A stretch of DNA of 64,000 nt from Enterococcus wangshanyuanii (GTDB lineage Bacteria > Bacillota > Bacilli > Lactobacillales > Enterococcaceae): the NCBI RefSeq assembly GCF_002197645.1, contig NZ_CP021874.1, positions 2,294,001 to 2,358,000 of the forward strand, given 5' to 3'. The notes under the pieces are model-generated. The model was given only the letters and a program-made list of their open reading frames with translations, searched no databases and was not told where the DNA came from. A program made the position numbers and the translations under genes. This document shows positions 55,527 through 63,291 of this stretch, piece by piece (the stretch's first letter is position 1; every line of letters starts with the position of its first letter).

Positions 55527-57929
55527 TTATGGGCCTGCTTCAAGAGACCAAGTAATTTCTCCTTGATACTCTCCTGTTTTTTGTGCGTCCATGCCTGCTA
55601 CTTGAAGCTTGATCCCATCACCATCTGTATTCCATTCTTGACTGATGTTGTAGTCTCCGCCTTTGTCCTTTTTGAAGACTGTTTCGGCACTTGTTTCGCT
55701 TAACTCAATATCATTGTCGCCATATTGATAATGGATCGCATTTTTTAAAATGTTCGTATCCCCTACACGCGTCATTGGTTTAGTCACTCGGGCTTTAACA
55801 TCCCAAGAGGATTGTTTCGTTGAACTACGTGTATCACGAACAGTCAAATCTTTCCCTGTAAGTGTTGGATTTTTTACATGAACATCTAATGCTGTAAATT
55901 GAATCGTTCCGAAATCGATCATATCTGGTGCGGAGGCAAGATAGACGATCCCACTATAATGATACTGAACGGTCATATTAGAAGTAACGGTCAATTTTCC
56001 TTCGTCTGTTGGACGTTGGGTGATTTTATAGCCATCATTTTCTAAGGCAGTTAAAACAGCAGTGATCTCTTCATTCTTCGTTAGATCAAGGACACTTCCT
56101 GTCAATGTGTCGATAGTGATCGTTTTACTTTCATCGACGATGCCATCTTCATTGACAAATTCTACTGTGAGGATTGAATTCGTTTCGCCTACAGTGATCG
56201 GTACTTTGATTTCTTTTGATACCCCTTGAGCGGTCGTGATCACTACAATGACTTCAGTGACATCTCCTGTTTTAGAGCCGGAAGTGATTGCTCCTGTTTC
56301 CTTATATTTGATAGACGTGATTTCGTCTAACGGTGAATCCGTATCTACGCGTAAATTCTTGATTAGATCGGCAGGATCAGGATAAACTGTTTTGATGTCG
56401 ATGTTTGGGTCGACAGTCAAATCTGGTACAGGATCGGCATCCGGAATCCCTTCGTATTTGATCAGTGACATACTCTCTTCGGTGATTGCTGATTTAGCAG
56501 TTGTTGTTTCACCATTGAAAGTCGTTGTTAATGTTACTGTTGGTGTAGATGTTCCTAAATGGTCTGATAAAAAGCTGTTCTCTCCCATTTCAAGATGGAG
56601 ATACCCATCTTCTGGATCATAACCGTAATCGCTGAATACAAAATCAGCGTTTGGTTTCGCAACGACTTGATAGCGAATGTTTTTCCCATCAAAATCATCG
56701 CTTGTTGAGTCTTTTGCTTTGATTTGCCATTTTTGATCTGAAACTTTTACTGGAGATTCAAATAAATCAGATAAGTCGACTGTTTCATCTTCATATAAAA
56801 CAGGTTTCACCGATTCAATATCATAGCCTTTTGGTACATTTATTTCCATTGCATAGGAATCTGATCGGTATTCTTTTGGATTGAACGCATTTAATGAATC
56901 CACACTGAATTTCAGTTTCGTGTAGTCAGCTTCCGTATGGGTCGCATCATTTCGTTCACCATTGACTAATGGGATCCCAGCTCTATAACGTACTAAGTCG
57001 TTTTCTCCTAGTGGCCAAACAAAGTCAACTAAGGCTACAGCTGTTGAACGTCGCCATTCAGATGTGTTGAAACTTTGAGTCATTGTACTACTATTATTGA
57101 TAAATCTGCCTAAAGAGGTGATTGGTTCAGCAACTGCTGCATAAGCGTCTCTTGTCCCAGAAATTTGAAGATTACCATTAGCATCAGAGCGTCCCCATAG
57201 TGTAGAGTCATTCCTTACGTACAAATCATTCATCGTTGTATCAAACGGGGTCACTATTTTGGCTGCATTGATCCGATTATACATCCACAGTCCCGAAACC
57301 GGCGCAGGTTCTTCCGTATCTGAATAGGTGAACTCCCAAGAATAGTCGTAATCATAAGTACTATTTGTCACTAGAGTAGACATCACAAATCCTAGGAAAA
57401 AGGAACGCCCTTTTGTTGTTGGAAATGAGGTTATAGTAGAAAAATCCGTATCGTACTGACTATAGGTCGGCGCATAAAAATTTAAAGAAGTTGTAGCGTA
57501 CACAGCTGGCTGACCAATAAATATAAATTTTACATCTATACTTTTTCCCTTATAAGTACCTGCATTTTTCACCTTTACCCAATATTCTTTACCTATATTC
57601 GACGTACTCCCAAATCCCGAAGCCGTATATCCCTTCAGTTTCTCTGTACCAGAAGTAGCAATGTTGGAACTAGTAAATGTCGAACTAGCTTCATAACTTG
57701 TCTCTGGATTGAGCCTTAGTTGCAAAGAATCCTCGTAACTGAATTCCATTGGATTAAGAGGATCGATTATCGTCACTCCTGGTGTATCAAGTAATGAAGT
57801 ATAGCCATAGTTTGTCATATACTCTGATGTTAAATCTGCTGCATACCCTTTTTCAGGACGAATCCCCACTAAAACAGCTAGTAACGTCAGACTTGAAAGG
57901 ATTAACAGCATTATTTTTCTTTTTTTCAT
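55527..57929 (-). CDS. Large WxL-type surface protein, locus 2
   Basis: This is an 800-residue secreted protein with a signal peptide (to GYAAD), an N-terminal ~250-residue beta-rich region without lectin signatures, several immunoglobulin-like segments (about 400-640) and a C-terminal WxL-like domain with motifs WDV (SSWDVKARV) and WSL (GEITWSLEAGP). It holds the position of the lectin-WxL gene in locus 1 but has a different N-terminus, so the two loci would display different large proteins. AAAGGAGGTG precedes the ATG. Confidence 0.88.
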   Translation of the reverse strand: MKKRKIMLLILSSLTLLAVLVGIRPEKGYAADLTSEYMTNYGYTSLLDTPGVTIIDPLNPMEFSYEDSLQLRLNPETSYEASSTFTSSNIATSGTEKLKGYTASGFGSTSNIGKEYWVKVKNAGTYKGKSIDVKFIFIGQPAVYATTSLNFYAPTYSQYDTDFSTITSFPTTKGRSFFLGFVMSTLVTNSTYDYDYSWEFTYSDTEEPAPVSGLWMYNRINAAKIVTPFDTTMNDLYVRNDSTLWGRSDANGNLQISGTRDAYAAVAEPITSLGRFINNSSTMTQSFNTSEWRRSTAVALVDFVWPLGENDLVRYRAGIPLVNGERNDATHTEADYTKLKFSVDSLNAFNPKEYRSDSYAMEINVPKGYDIESVKPVLYEDETVDLSDLFESPVKVSDQKWQIKAKDSTSDDFDGKNIRYQVVAKPNADFVFSDYGYDPEDGYLHLEMGENSFLSDHLGTSTPTVTLTTTFNGETTTAKSAITEESMSLIKYEGIPDADPVPDLTVDPNIDIKTVYPDPADLIKNLRVDTDSPLDEITSIKYKETGAITSGSKTGDVTEVIVVITTAQGVSKEIKVPITVGETNSILTVEFVNEDGIVDESKTITIDTLTGSVLDLTKNEEITAVLTALENDGYKITQRPTDEGKLTVTSNMTVQYHYSGIVYLASAPDMIDFGTIQFTALDVHVKNPTLTGKDLTVRDTRSSTKQSSWDVKARVTKPMTRVGDTNILKNAIHYQYGDNDIELSETSAETVFKKDKGGDYNISQEWNTDGDGIKLQVAGMDAQKTGEYQGEITWSLEAGP

Positions 57930-57983
57930 TGTCTCACCTCCTTTCGATTGACTCAGTTAAATGCAAGTTCTATAAGTAGATAC

Positions 57984-58694
57984 TCAATCTAGATGCATTT
58001 TGTAGCCGATACCGTGTGCGGTCTGAATGTATTTATCTGCTGGATAGCCGTTCCGATCCAATTTTTCTCTCAAGCGGAAGACGACATTAGCAACTCTCGG
58101 TTTTTGGTCGTTGTAGGCTTTTTTCCAAATACATTGGTAAATTTCCTGATGAGTGAATGGTTTGCCTATATCGCTTTGCAGCAAAGATAGGAGCTTATAC
58201 TCGATTCGAGTAAGATTCACCTTTCGTTCAAGCTCAGAAATCGGTTCTAACTTATTTTTCGTTATGGTTCCCTCATATAAGGAAACTTTTCTTCCATCAA
58301 TCCCCATCAGGCTAGAGGATTTATCGGAACGATATTTCAACTCGTTTTGAATCGTTAATTGTACTTCTTTTGCCTGTGTTTCTTCCCCAATATTCAGATT
58401 GGCTCCTAACTGTAGGTAAACTAACCGATTGACCGTGTCTGTTTCTTTTTGATAAACCACTATGTATGCATTCGTTATCTCACGAATCTTAATGATAGTT
58501 GAGCACGTATTACTCATTGAAAATGTCGAAGAATCACTAAGGATAAAAACAACCTCTACCTCTGAAAGCTCCTGTGTGAGATTTCTTATATCTAGTCTCA
58601 CAATATTGCAATCAAGATCGCTAAGGAATTTTGAGTAGAGTTGCTCTAGATCATCTTCCGAATATGTTTGATTTATTACACCGATTTGATGCAT
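57984..58694 (-). CDS. Orphan winged-helix regulator of WxL locus 2
   Basis: This 236-residue protein has a receiver-like N-terminus (MHQIGVINQTYSEDD...) without a clear phosphorylation pocket and a C-terminal OmpR-type winged helix (LTRIEYKLLSLLQSDIGKPF, VANVVFRLREKL). It is first in the operon and directly faces switch 2, so inversion would control it first. Paralogue of 14937-15629. No kinase gene nearby. Strong GGAGGAGG site. Confidence 0.82.
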   Translation of the reverse strand: MHQIGVINQTYSEDDLEQLYSKFLSDLDCNIVRLDIRNLTQELSEVEVVFILSDSSTFSMSNTCSTIIKIREITNAYIVVYQKETDTVNRLVYLQLGANLNIGEETQAKEVQLTIQNELKYRSDKSSSLMGIDGRKVSLYEGTITKNKLEPISELERKVNLTRIEYKLLSLLQSDIGKPFTHQEIYQCIWKKAYNDQKPRVANVVFRLREKLDRNGYPADKYIQTAHGIGYKMHLD

Positions 58695-58790
58695 TCTTCC
58701 TCCTCCTCTATCTATCCATGACTATGTCGAACTAACTTGTTCATCTCAGTGTTAAACTAGTCGAATTATTTGTTTCTTTAATTTGATTCC

Positions 58791-58819
58791 TTTATACTTA
58801 TTTTGAGACTTTTAGTAAA
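58791..58819 (-). promoter_or_regulatory. Weak fixed promoter candidate for the locus 2 regulator
   Basis: On the minus strand TTTACT, 17 bases, TATAAA, outside the invertible segment. It could give basal expression regardless of switch orientation. Confidence 0.4.
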
Positions 58820-58919
58820 AACAACAAAAAGTAACATTTACTTAAAATTGGGATAAAAAGAATAAATAGCGTTATTCTTTTTAAAAAATAGATATAAATA
58901 TGAAATTTCAACTTTTTAA

Positions 58920-58944
58920 TTCTTATTACTATTACTAATAAGAA
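58920..58944. repeat. Left inversion core site, switch 2
   Basis: Perfect 9-base arms TTCTTATTA and TAATAAGAA flank the spacer CTATTAC. The reverse complement is identical over all 25 bases to 60403-60427. Confidence 0.92.
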
Positions 58945-58987
58945 GAAACAGTCTAAAGTGTTGATATAGCTTTATTTACATTTATTT

Positions 58988-59007
58988 TTGACTACACCGC
59001 TGACGGC
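58988..59007 (+). repeat. Arm-type integrase repeats, left end of switch 2
   Basis: TTGACTAC at 58988 and CTGACGGC at 59000, 12-base period. Confidence 0.6.
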
Positions 59008-59020
59008 TAAAAAGAAATAA

Positions 59021-59053
59021 AAAAAAGAAAATCCAGATAGATTTTCTTTTTTT
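59021..59053. terminator. Terminator of recombinase 2
   Basis: AAAAAAGAAAATC pairs with GATTTTCTTTTTT, loop of 6, with T runs on both strands. It insulates the WxL operon from recombinase transcription. Confidence 0.85.
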
Positions 59054-59086
59054 GTCTCTAGTATCATTCAATTAAATCTACATAAA

Positions 59087-60220
59087 TTATTTTTGAGATA
59101 ATAAATTATCTACTTTCTGCATTTCTTTTTCTCGCTGCTCAAATAATGAATCTGCATAAGTATCTAATGTCAACTTGATCGATTGATGACCTAAAATTCT
59201 GCTCAAGCTAGCAATATCCATTCCTTGTTCTAAGCACCGTGTAGCAAAAGTATGGCGGAGAACATGAAAATGAATCTCTGAGAAACTAGTCGCTTCAATC
59301 ATCTTTTTGAAACGATAATTGATTACTCTAGGCTCTGCGAAGCTATTTTTACTTCTAATGATATAGGGACTGGTTGCATGCTCTCTTTTTGCGAGTAAAT
59401 AGTTTTTCAAGTTTTTGGCAAGAGGAATGATTCTTTTCGATTGTGCTGTTTTAGGGGTTCCTGCGATCAATTCCGTTTTGGCCTTTGTACTATTTTCATC
59501 GATCACTCGGGTAATCGTTCGATTGACTCGAAGTAAATTTTGGTCAAAATCAATATCCTGCCACTGAAGACCGCTGATTTCTCCAATCCTTAAGCCAGCG
59601 TATAGCGCCAAAATAACGGGTGAACATTCTGGATCTTGGAAAGCCAAAGCTTCAAGCTCTTGTTGCTCTTTTAGGCTTAATGCATGAACTTCAGGACGAT
59701 TTTGTTTAGGTAATTGGACAAAGTTGCAGGGATTTTGACTAAGATACTTTTGTCTGACTGCTTCATCAAGGGACTGCTTGACCAGATTCATGACGAGCCG
59801 AATCGTTCCGGAAGATAATCCTTGTAAAAGCAAGAGATCCACGAAGTACTGAACATTTTCTTCTGTGATATGTTGTATGTACTTTTCTCCTAAATGAGGA
59901 ATGATATAGCGCTTGGTTAAGCGAAAATAGTTTGTATACGTCGTGGGCTTGACTTTACGTTTGACCTTCAGTGACAGCCAATTACCCAGCCAAGCTTCAT
60001 ACGTGCCTTCATAGTAGCTAAAATCATAAACTGTTTTCAAACGTTTCGCTTTTAGCACGGTCAATTTATCTTTAACATCTGCATATTTTTTCCCGTATAC
60101 ATACCCATATACGATCTTTTTCTCAGGTGTCCGTTGTTTGACATAACGACCTTCCCAGCGACCATCTTTACGCTTATAAATATTTTCTCCTTTTTTTACG
60201 ATAATAATCAGTCCTTTCAT
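59087..60220 (-). CDS. Tyrosine recombinase of switch 2 (Tn916-type integrase)
   Basis: This is a recombinase of up to 377 residues, paralogous to 22887-23987, with arm-binding domain (KGENIYKRKDGRWEGRYVKQ), core-binding domain and catalytic motifs AGLRIGEISGLQW, HVLRHTFATR, ILGHQSIKLT and LDTYAD. The start is uncertain: ATG 60220 lacks a ribosome binding site, while at the place of the ATG used by switch 1 (after AAAGGA) this gene has ATT ATT ATC. Use of a rare start or the poor ATG would keep levels low. Confidence 0.9.
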   Translation of the reverse strand: MKGLIIIVKKGENIYKRKDGRWEGRYVKQRTPEKKIVYGYVYGKKYADVKDKLTVLKAKRLKTVYDFSYYEGTYEAWLGNWLSLKVKRKVKPTTYTNYFRLTKRYIIPHLGEKYIQHITEENVQYFVDLLLLQGLSSGTIRLVMNLVKQSLDEAVRQKYLSQNPCNFVQLPKQNRPEVHALSLKEQQELEALAFQDPECSPVILALYAGLRIGEISGLQWQDIDFDQNLLRVNRTITRVIDENSTKAKTELIAGTPKTAQSKRIIPLAKNLKNYLLAKREHATSPYIIRSKNSFAEPRVINYRFKKMIEATSFSEIHFHVLRHTFATRCLEQGMDIASLSRILGHQSIKLTLDTYADSLFEQREKEMQKVDNLLSQK

Positions 60221-60221
60221 T

Positions 60222-60241
60222 TTGACGGTTTTTTTGACGGC
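60222..60241 (+). repeat. Arm-type integrase repeats, right end of switch 2
   Basis: TTGACGGT at 60222 and TTGACGGC at 60234, 12-base period, directly upstream of the recombinase start. Confidence 0.7.
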
Positions 60242-60336
60242 TAATAAAATCGTCCGTTAAATAGCATAAAATTGCCGAAAAAATTAAATAATTTTCTTGT
60301 TATGAGACAAAAATTAATATTAAATAAAAAAATTCG

Positions 60337-60365
60337 TTGACATCCACATTTTTTTTATATAATAT
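60337..60365 (+). promoter_or_regulatory. Outward promoter of switch 2
   Basis: TTGACA (60337-60342), 17 bases, TAATAT (or TATAAT at 60358-60363 with 15 bases). It is a consensus -35, about 40 bases from the right core site, reading right in this orientation. Confidence 0.72.
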
Positions 60366-60388
60366 AAATACGAACTAACATTTATCAA
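60359..60388 (-). promoter_or_regulatory. Candidate promoter of recombinase 2
   Basis: On the minus strand TTGATA (60383-60388), 18 bases, TATTAT (60359-60364). Its -10 overlaps the -10 of the outward promoter, so the two divergent promoters may compete. It lies inside the segment and so would work in both orientations. Confidence 0.5.
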
Positions 60389-60402
60389 AAAAAATAGGCT
60401 AA

Positions 60403-60427
60403 TTCTTATTAGTAATAGTAATAAGAA
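60403..60427. repeat. Right inversion core site, switch 2
   Basis: Arms TTCTTATTA and TAATAAGAA flank the spacer GTAATAG. It is the perfect inverted partner of 58920-58944. Confidence 0.92.
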
Positions 60428-60804
60428 GAGCGCAATTATTTTAACTGAAACTGTTTCTCATAATTTATCATTTATATATATTCTTCGCTAGTTTATTTTT
60501 GCAATATAAAATTACAAAAATAATTTGATTCTTTTATGGAAAACATAATTTTAAAACATGGTTTATGATATTTATTTTAATTTGAATTTAAAAAATACTG
60601 CTTTTCCTTATAAATAAAAAACTTGAAACCTAGCTTTAAGAGCTATCTTTCAAGTTTTTTTTGTGATGTGACAAAAAAAATGCCACACTTCAATACAATC
60701 CCACTTTTTCTTCATTCTTCTAAAAAAAACATATTTATAGATTCCTGATTCCCCTTCTCCTATAATACAAAGGAATGGCATTATTACAAAGGAGGAAAGC
60801 AACC
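60428..60804. promoter_or_regulatory. Intergenic region between switch 2 and the Mga-like gene
   Basis: Contains the terminator listed below and a TATAAT at 60761-60766 that may serve the Mga-like gene. No gene is visible. Confidence 0.5.
60616..60662 (+). terminator. Terminator facing the outward promoter of switch 2
   Basis: AAAACTTGAAA pairs with TTTCAAGTTTT, with an inner TAGCT/AGCTA pair and a T8 run. In the present orientation it would stop the outward transcript before the Mga-like gene. Confidence 0.88.
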
Positions 60805-62337
60805 ATGTATACATTTTTTGATCGAGAAACTAGAACCAAACTGTCTATACTGCGCACTTTATACATCAACGAACATTGGTGTTCCACGGAAAATCTGATG
60901 GATTGGACAGAGTTAGATCGAAGAACCATCTTGAAATATTTAAAAATGCTACAAGAAAAGGCTCAAGAAAATAATCATAAAACATTGCTTGAATCAAAAA
61001 AAGGAGCTGGACATAGATTTGTTGGAACAAAGGTGGACTATCAAATACTAACCTTACAGCTGATTACTTCCTCTGTCCCATTTTCCTTTATTTCTGACTT
61101 GTATTTTTTAGAAGGTGTTGATGTCACTGAATTTTGTGAAAAGCACTTTGTCAGTGAGACAGTGATCAAAAAAGTAATCAATGATATAAACTCATTTTTT
61201 TCACCTTATCATATTCATTTATTGACTATAAAAAATATCGTTACAATTGAAGGGGAGGAAATTCCTATTCGCTATTTTGGGTATATCTTTTTTTGGGGGT
61301 TATTCAAAGGAATCACCTGGCCATTTGACTCATTTATTTCTGAAAAAAAGGTGTTCCATTTCCTAAAAGAGCAATTTCCAGACTGGAGACAAACCAAAAA
61401 AATTTCACGTGCCCAATTTGCTTTCATGCTTGCCATCAACATTGCTCGCATTAAAAATGGACATGCTTTATCTTATGAACAATTACCACCTTTTACAAAA
61501 GAATTGAATCAGTCCGTCTTTTTTTCTGCAAATGATCAAGAGGAATTCACCACGTCCCACTACAAATTCAATACTCTTTTTGCAATGCCTGAAGCTGAAG
61601 TCGATTACTTCCTACTATTAGCTCAAACACGTGTCCAAATGTATCTATTTAACGATTTCCTTAGTAACGCACTTGCTTTTCATAAAAAAAATCAGACGTT
61701 AACATTTGAAATCTATAATTTGATCCATGAGGAATTTTCAATAGCAGCAAATGTAACGGATAAAGAAACCTTCGATATTATCACTAGCCTGATTCTCTCA
61801 ACCTGTTTAGCGGTCATTCTTTTTCCTAATTTTGATACCACGATCACTAGTTACAATTATGACAATTACTTATATCAAACCTATCCTTTTTTGAAGGAAG
61901 AAATGGAAAAAAAATTACGTAAAATCAGTGAATCTGTTCATTTACCGTTCCTTACTAACCAATCTTTATTGATTCCCAGACTCTGTGAATTGTATTGTTT
62001 GATTGGGCATCCTACTGATTTTAATCCAGAAATAAGGATCAAAATGGAAACAGATCTTCCTATTGTTATGGAAAAAATACTTTCAAATCAATTATATTCT
62101 ACCTTGTCGCCTTTTTTCAGGATTTCATTTTTATCCTCGATAGCACCAACCGAAAAAGTCACACCTGATCTTATCATCGCTTCGACAAAAATTCACGGTA
62201 TCGAAAAATCAGATATTTTTGTTAGCTATATCAATCCTTCTTTCGGTACAAAGGACATTAAAACGATCGTAGATAAAGTCAATTTGATCAATACATTAAA
62301 AATAGAACAAGAACAACACGCCAAACAGTCATCCTAA
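60805..62337 (+). CDS. Mga/PRD-type transcriptional regulator
   Basis: This protein of about 510 residues has an N-terminal Mga-type helix-turn-helix pair (STENLMDWTELDRRTILKYL and a second HTH at about 110-140, VSETVIKKVINDINSFFSPY), a middle PRD-like helical region and a C-terminal EIIB-like part. The family regulates virulence or sugar genes in response to PTS phosphorylation. ATG 60805 is chosen by GGAGG 9 bases upstream. Next to switch 2, but separated from it by a terminator. A link to WxL locus 2 is possible but unproven. Confidence 0.85.
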   Translation: MYTFFDRETRTKLSILRTLYINEHWCSTENLMDWTELDRRTILKYLKMLQEKAQENNHKTLLESKKGAGHRFVGTKVDYQILTLQLITSSVPFSFISDLYFLEGVDVTEFCEKHFVSETVIKKVINDINSFFSPYHIHLLTIKNIVTIEGEEIPIRYFGYIFFWGLFKGITWPFDSFISEKKVFHFLKEQFPDWRQTKKISRAQFAFMLAINIARIKNGHALSYEQLPPFTKELNQSVFFSANDQEEFTTSHYKFNTLFAMPEAEVDYFLLLAQTRVQMYLFNDFLSNALAFHKKNQTLTFEIYNLIHEEFSIAANVTDKETFDIITSLILSTCLAVILFPNFDTTITSYNYDNYLYQTYPFLKEEMEKKLRKISESVHLPFLTNQSLLIPRLCELYCLIGHPTDFNPEIRIKMETDLPIVMEKILSNQLYSTLSPFFRISFLSSIAPTEKVTPDLIIASTKIHGIEKSDIFVSYINPSFGTKDIKTIVDKVNLINTLKIEQEQHAKQSS

Positions 62338-62347
62338 ACAATCCACT

Positions 62348-62388
62348 AAGAGCTTAAGCGAGTATAAAACGATTCCTCTTAAGCTCTT
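62348..62388 (+). terminator. Hairpin after the Mga-like gene
   Basis: AAGAGCTTAAG and CTTAAGCTCTT form a perfect stem with a 19-base loop. The T run is weak. Confidence 0.6.
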
Positions 62389-62438
62389 CTCTTGATCGAT
62401 AACTCCTAAACTAAAAAACTGCACTCTTGCCTGTATCC

Positions 62439-62644
62439 GTTCACAAGCATACATCTCTCATCCGTAGAAAACTTGGGCAGACCTGACCTTACAGGAGAAT
62501 AAAGCAACCAATCTTCGTATCGCAGCACATAAGGTATCTAACCTTTTAATCAGACCAAATGGGCAGATTTTCAGAAAATGCATCGACAAACGAACTGGAA
62601 ATGTCTTGAAAAAAGGCTGTTTAAGATTAATCATGCTCGTGTGA
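62439..62644 (+). pseudogene. Decayed VanW-like gene fragment
   Basis: Two frames read VHKHTSLIRRKLGQT and then DLTLQENKATNLRIAAHKVS followed by NLLIRPNGQIF, which match the N-terminal half of VanW-family proteins in order. A frameshift lies between them, there is no start or ribosome binding site, and similarity fades after KKGCL before a stop. It is a remnant and not functional. The rest of 62338-62757 holds no gene. Confidence 0.6.
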
Positions 62645-62709
62645 TGTACGACACATCCGATTTGACTATATATAATAGAAAATAATTGAAGAAAGTGTAG
62701 TACAACTCT

Positions 62710-62747
62710 AAAAAGAGCAGATGCCTAAAATGGCTTCCGCTCTTTTT
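62710..62747 (-). terminator. Terminator after the DinB-like gene
   Basis: AAAAAGAGC pairs with GCTCTTTTT, with extra pairing GCC/GGC inside, right after the stop on the minus strand. Confidence 0.82.
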
Positions 62748-62757
62748 CTTTGGTTCG

Positions 62758-63273
62758 TTATTTAAGTACTGCTACTTTTTTCCATTTTCTGATTTTGGTT
62801 CGAAAGTTAGTAAATGGAGCTACGGTATTGATATGTACCCATTTATAGATCGGCCACATCGCTTTTGTTGTTGCCCAACTTCTCTGCCCCGGTTCAAATA
62901 ATTCTTCGTTCGAGAGTGTTTCTAACCAAGCGCACAGTTCATCTACACTTTTTTTTAGTAATTGTCTTTGTTCAACCAATGTATAGCTCCCATAGGTTTC
63001 ATAAAATGATTGATATAGACCCCCTAAGTTATTCCACTTATAACCAGGTGCAGGTGTCTCAACATGTTTCCCAGCCTGCTCTTCTTTTTCCCAATGTAAG
63101 ACTAAATTCACCCACCCTAGCTGATAGGATAAATTTTCTGATGGGGTCTTATCCACTTCATCCATTCGCTCGTCTTTACGTGCTTCAGGAATCTCCGAAA
63201 ATTCCTCGTCAAATTTTTCATATCTTTTTCTGATCTCGCCAATCAGCTCTTCTTTTGTTTCGTATGTACGCAT
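62758..63273 (-). CDS. ClbS/DfsB family (DinB-like) four-helix-bundle protein
   Basis: This 171-residue protein has the pattern [53 protein letters not shown] and [15 protein letters not shown]. Members of this family include a colibactin self-resistance hydrolase. Cytoplasmic. It starts 18 bases after the radical-SAM gene stop and is probably co-transcribed with it. Confidence 0.82.
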   Translation of the reverse strand: MRTYETKEELIGEIRKRYEKFDEEFSEIPEARKDERMDEVDKTPSENLSYQLGWVNLVLHWEKEEQAGKHVETPAPGYKWNNLGGLYQSFYETYGSYTLVEQRQLLKKSVDELCAWLETLSNEELFEPGQRSWATTKAMWPIYKWVHINTVAPFTNFRTKIRKWKKVAVLK

Positions 63274-63291
63274 TTCTGTTCCTCCCAGTAT

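Larger units (their letters stand above)
58932..60415. mobile_element. Candidate invertible promoter segment of WxL locus 2 (switch 2)
   Basis: A ~1.48 kb segment is bounded by a perfect 25-base inverted repeat and holds one tyrosine recombinase gene, its terminator, arm-type repeats at both ends and a strong outward promoter at the right end. As sequenced the promoter points right, into the terminator at 60616-60662. After inversion it would lie about 280 bases upstream of the locus 2 regulator. Layout is the same as switch 1. Inversion is inferred from structure. Confidence 0.82.

Noticed and set aside
60337..60804. The outward promoter of switch 2 driving the Mga-like gene in the present orientation
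   Set aside because: A strong terminator (60616-60662, T8 tail) lies between them and the Mga-like gene has its own TATAAT. Partial read-through cannot be excluded.
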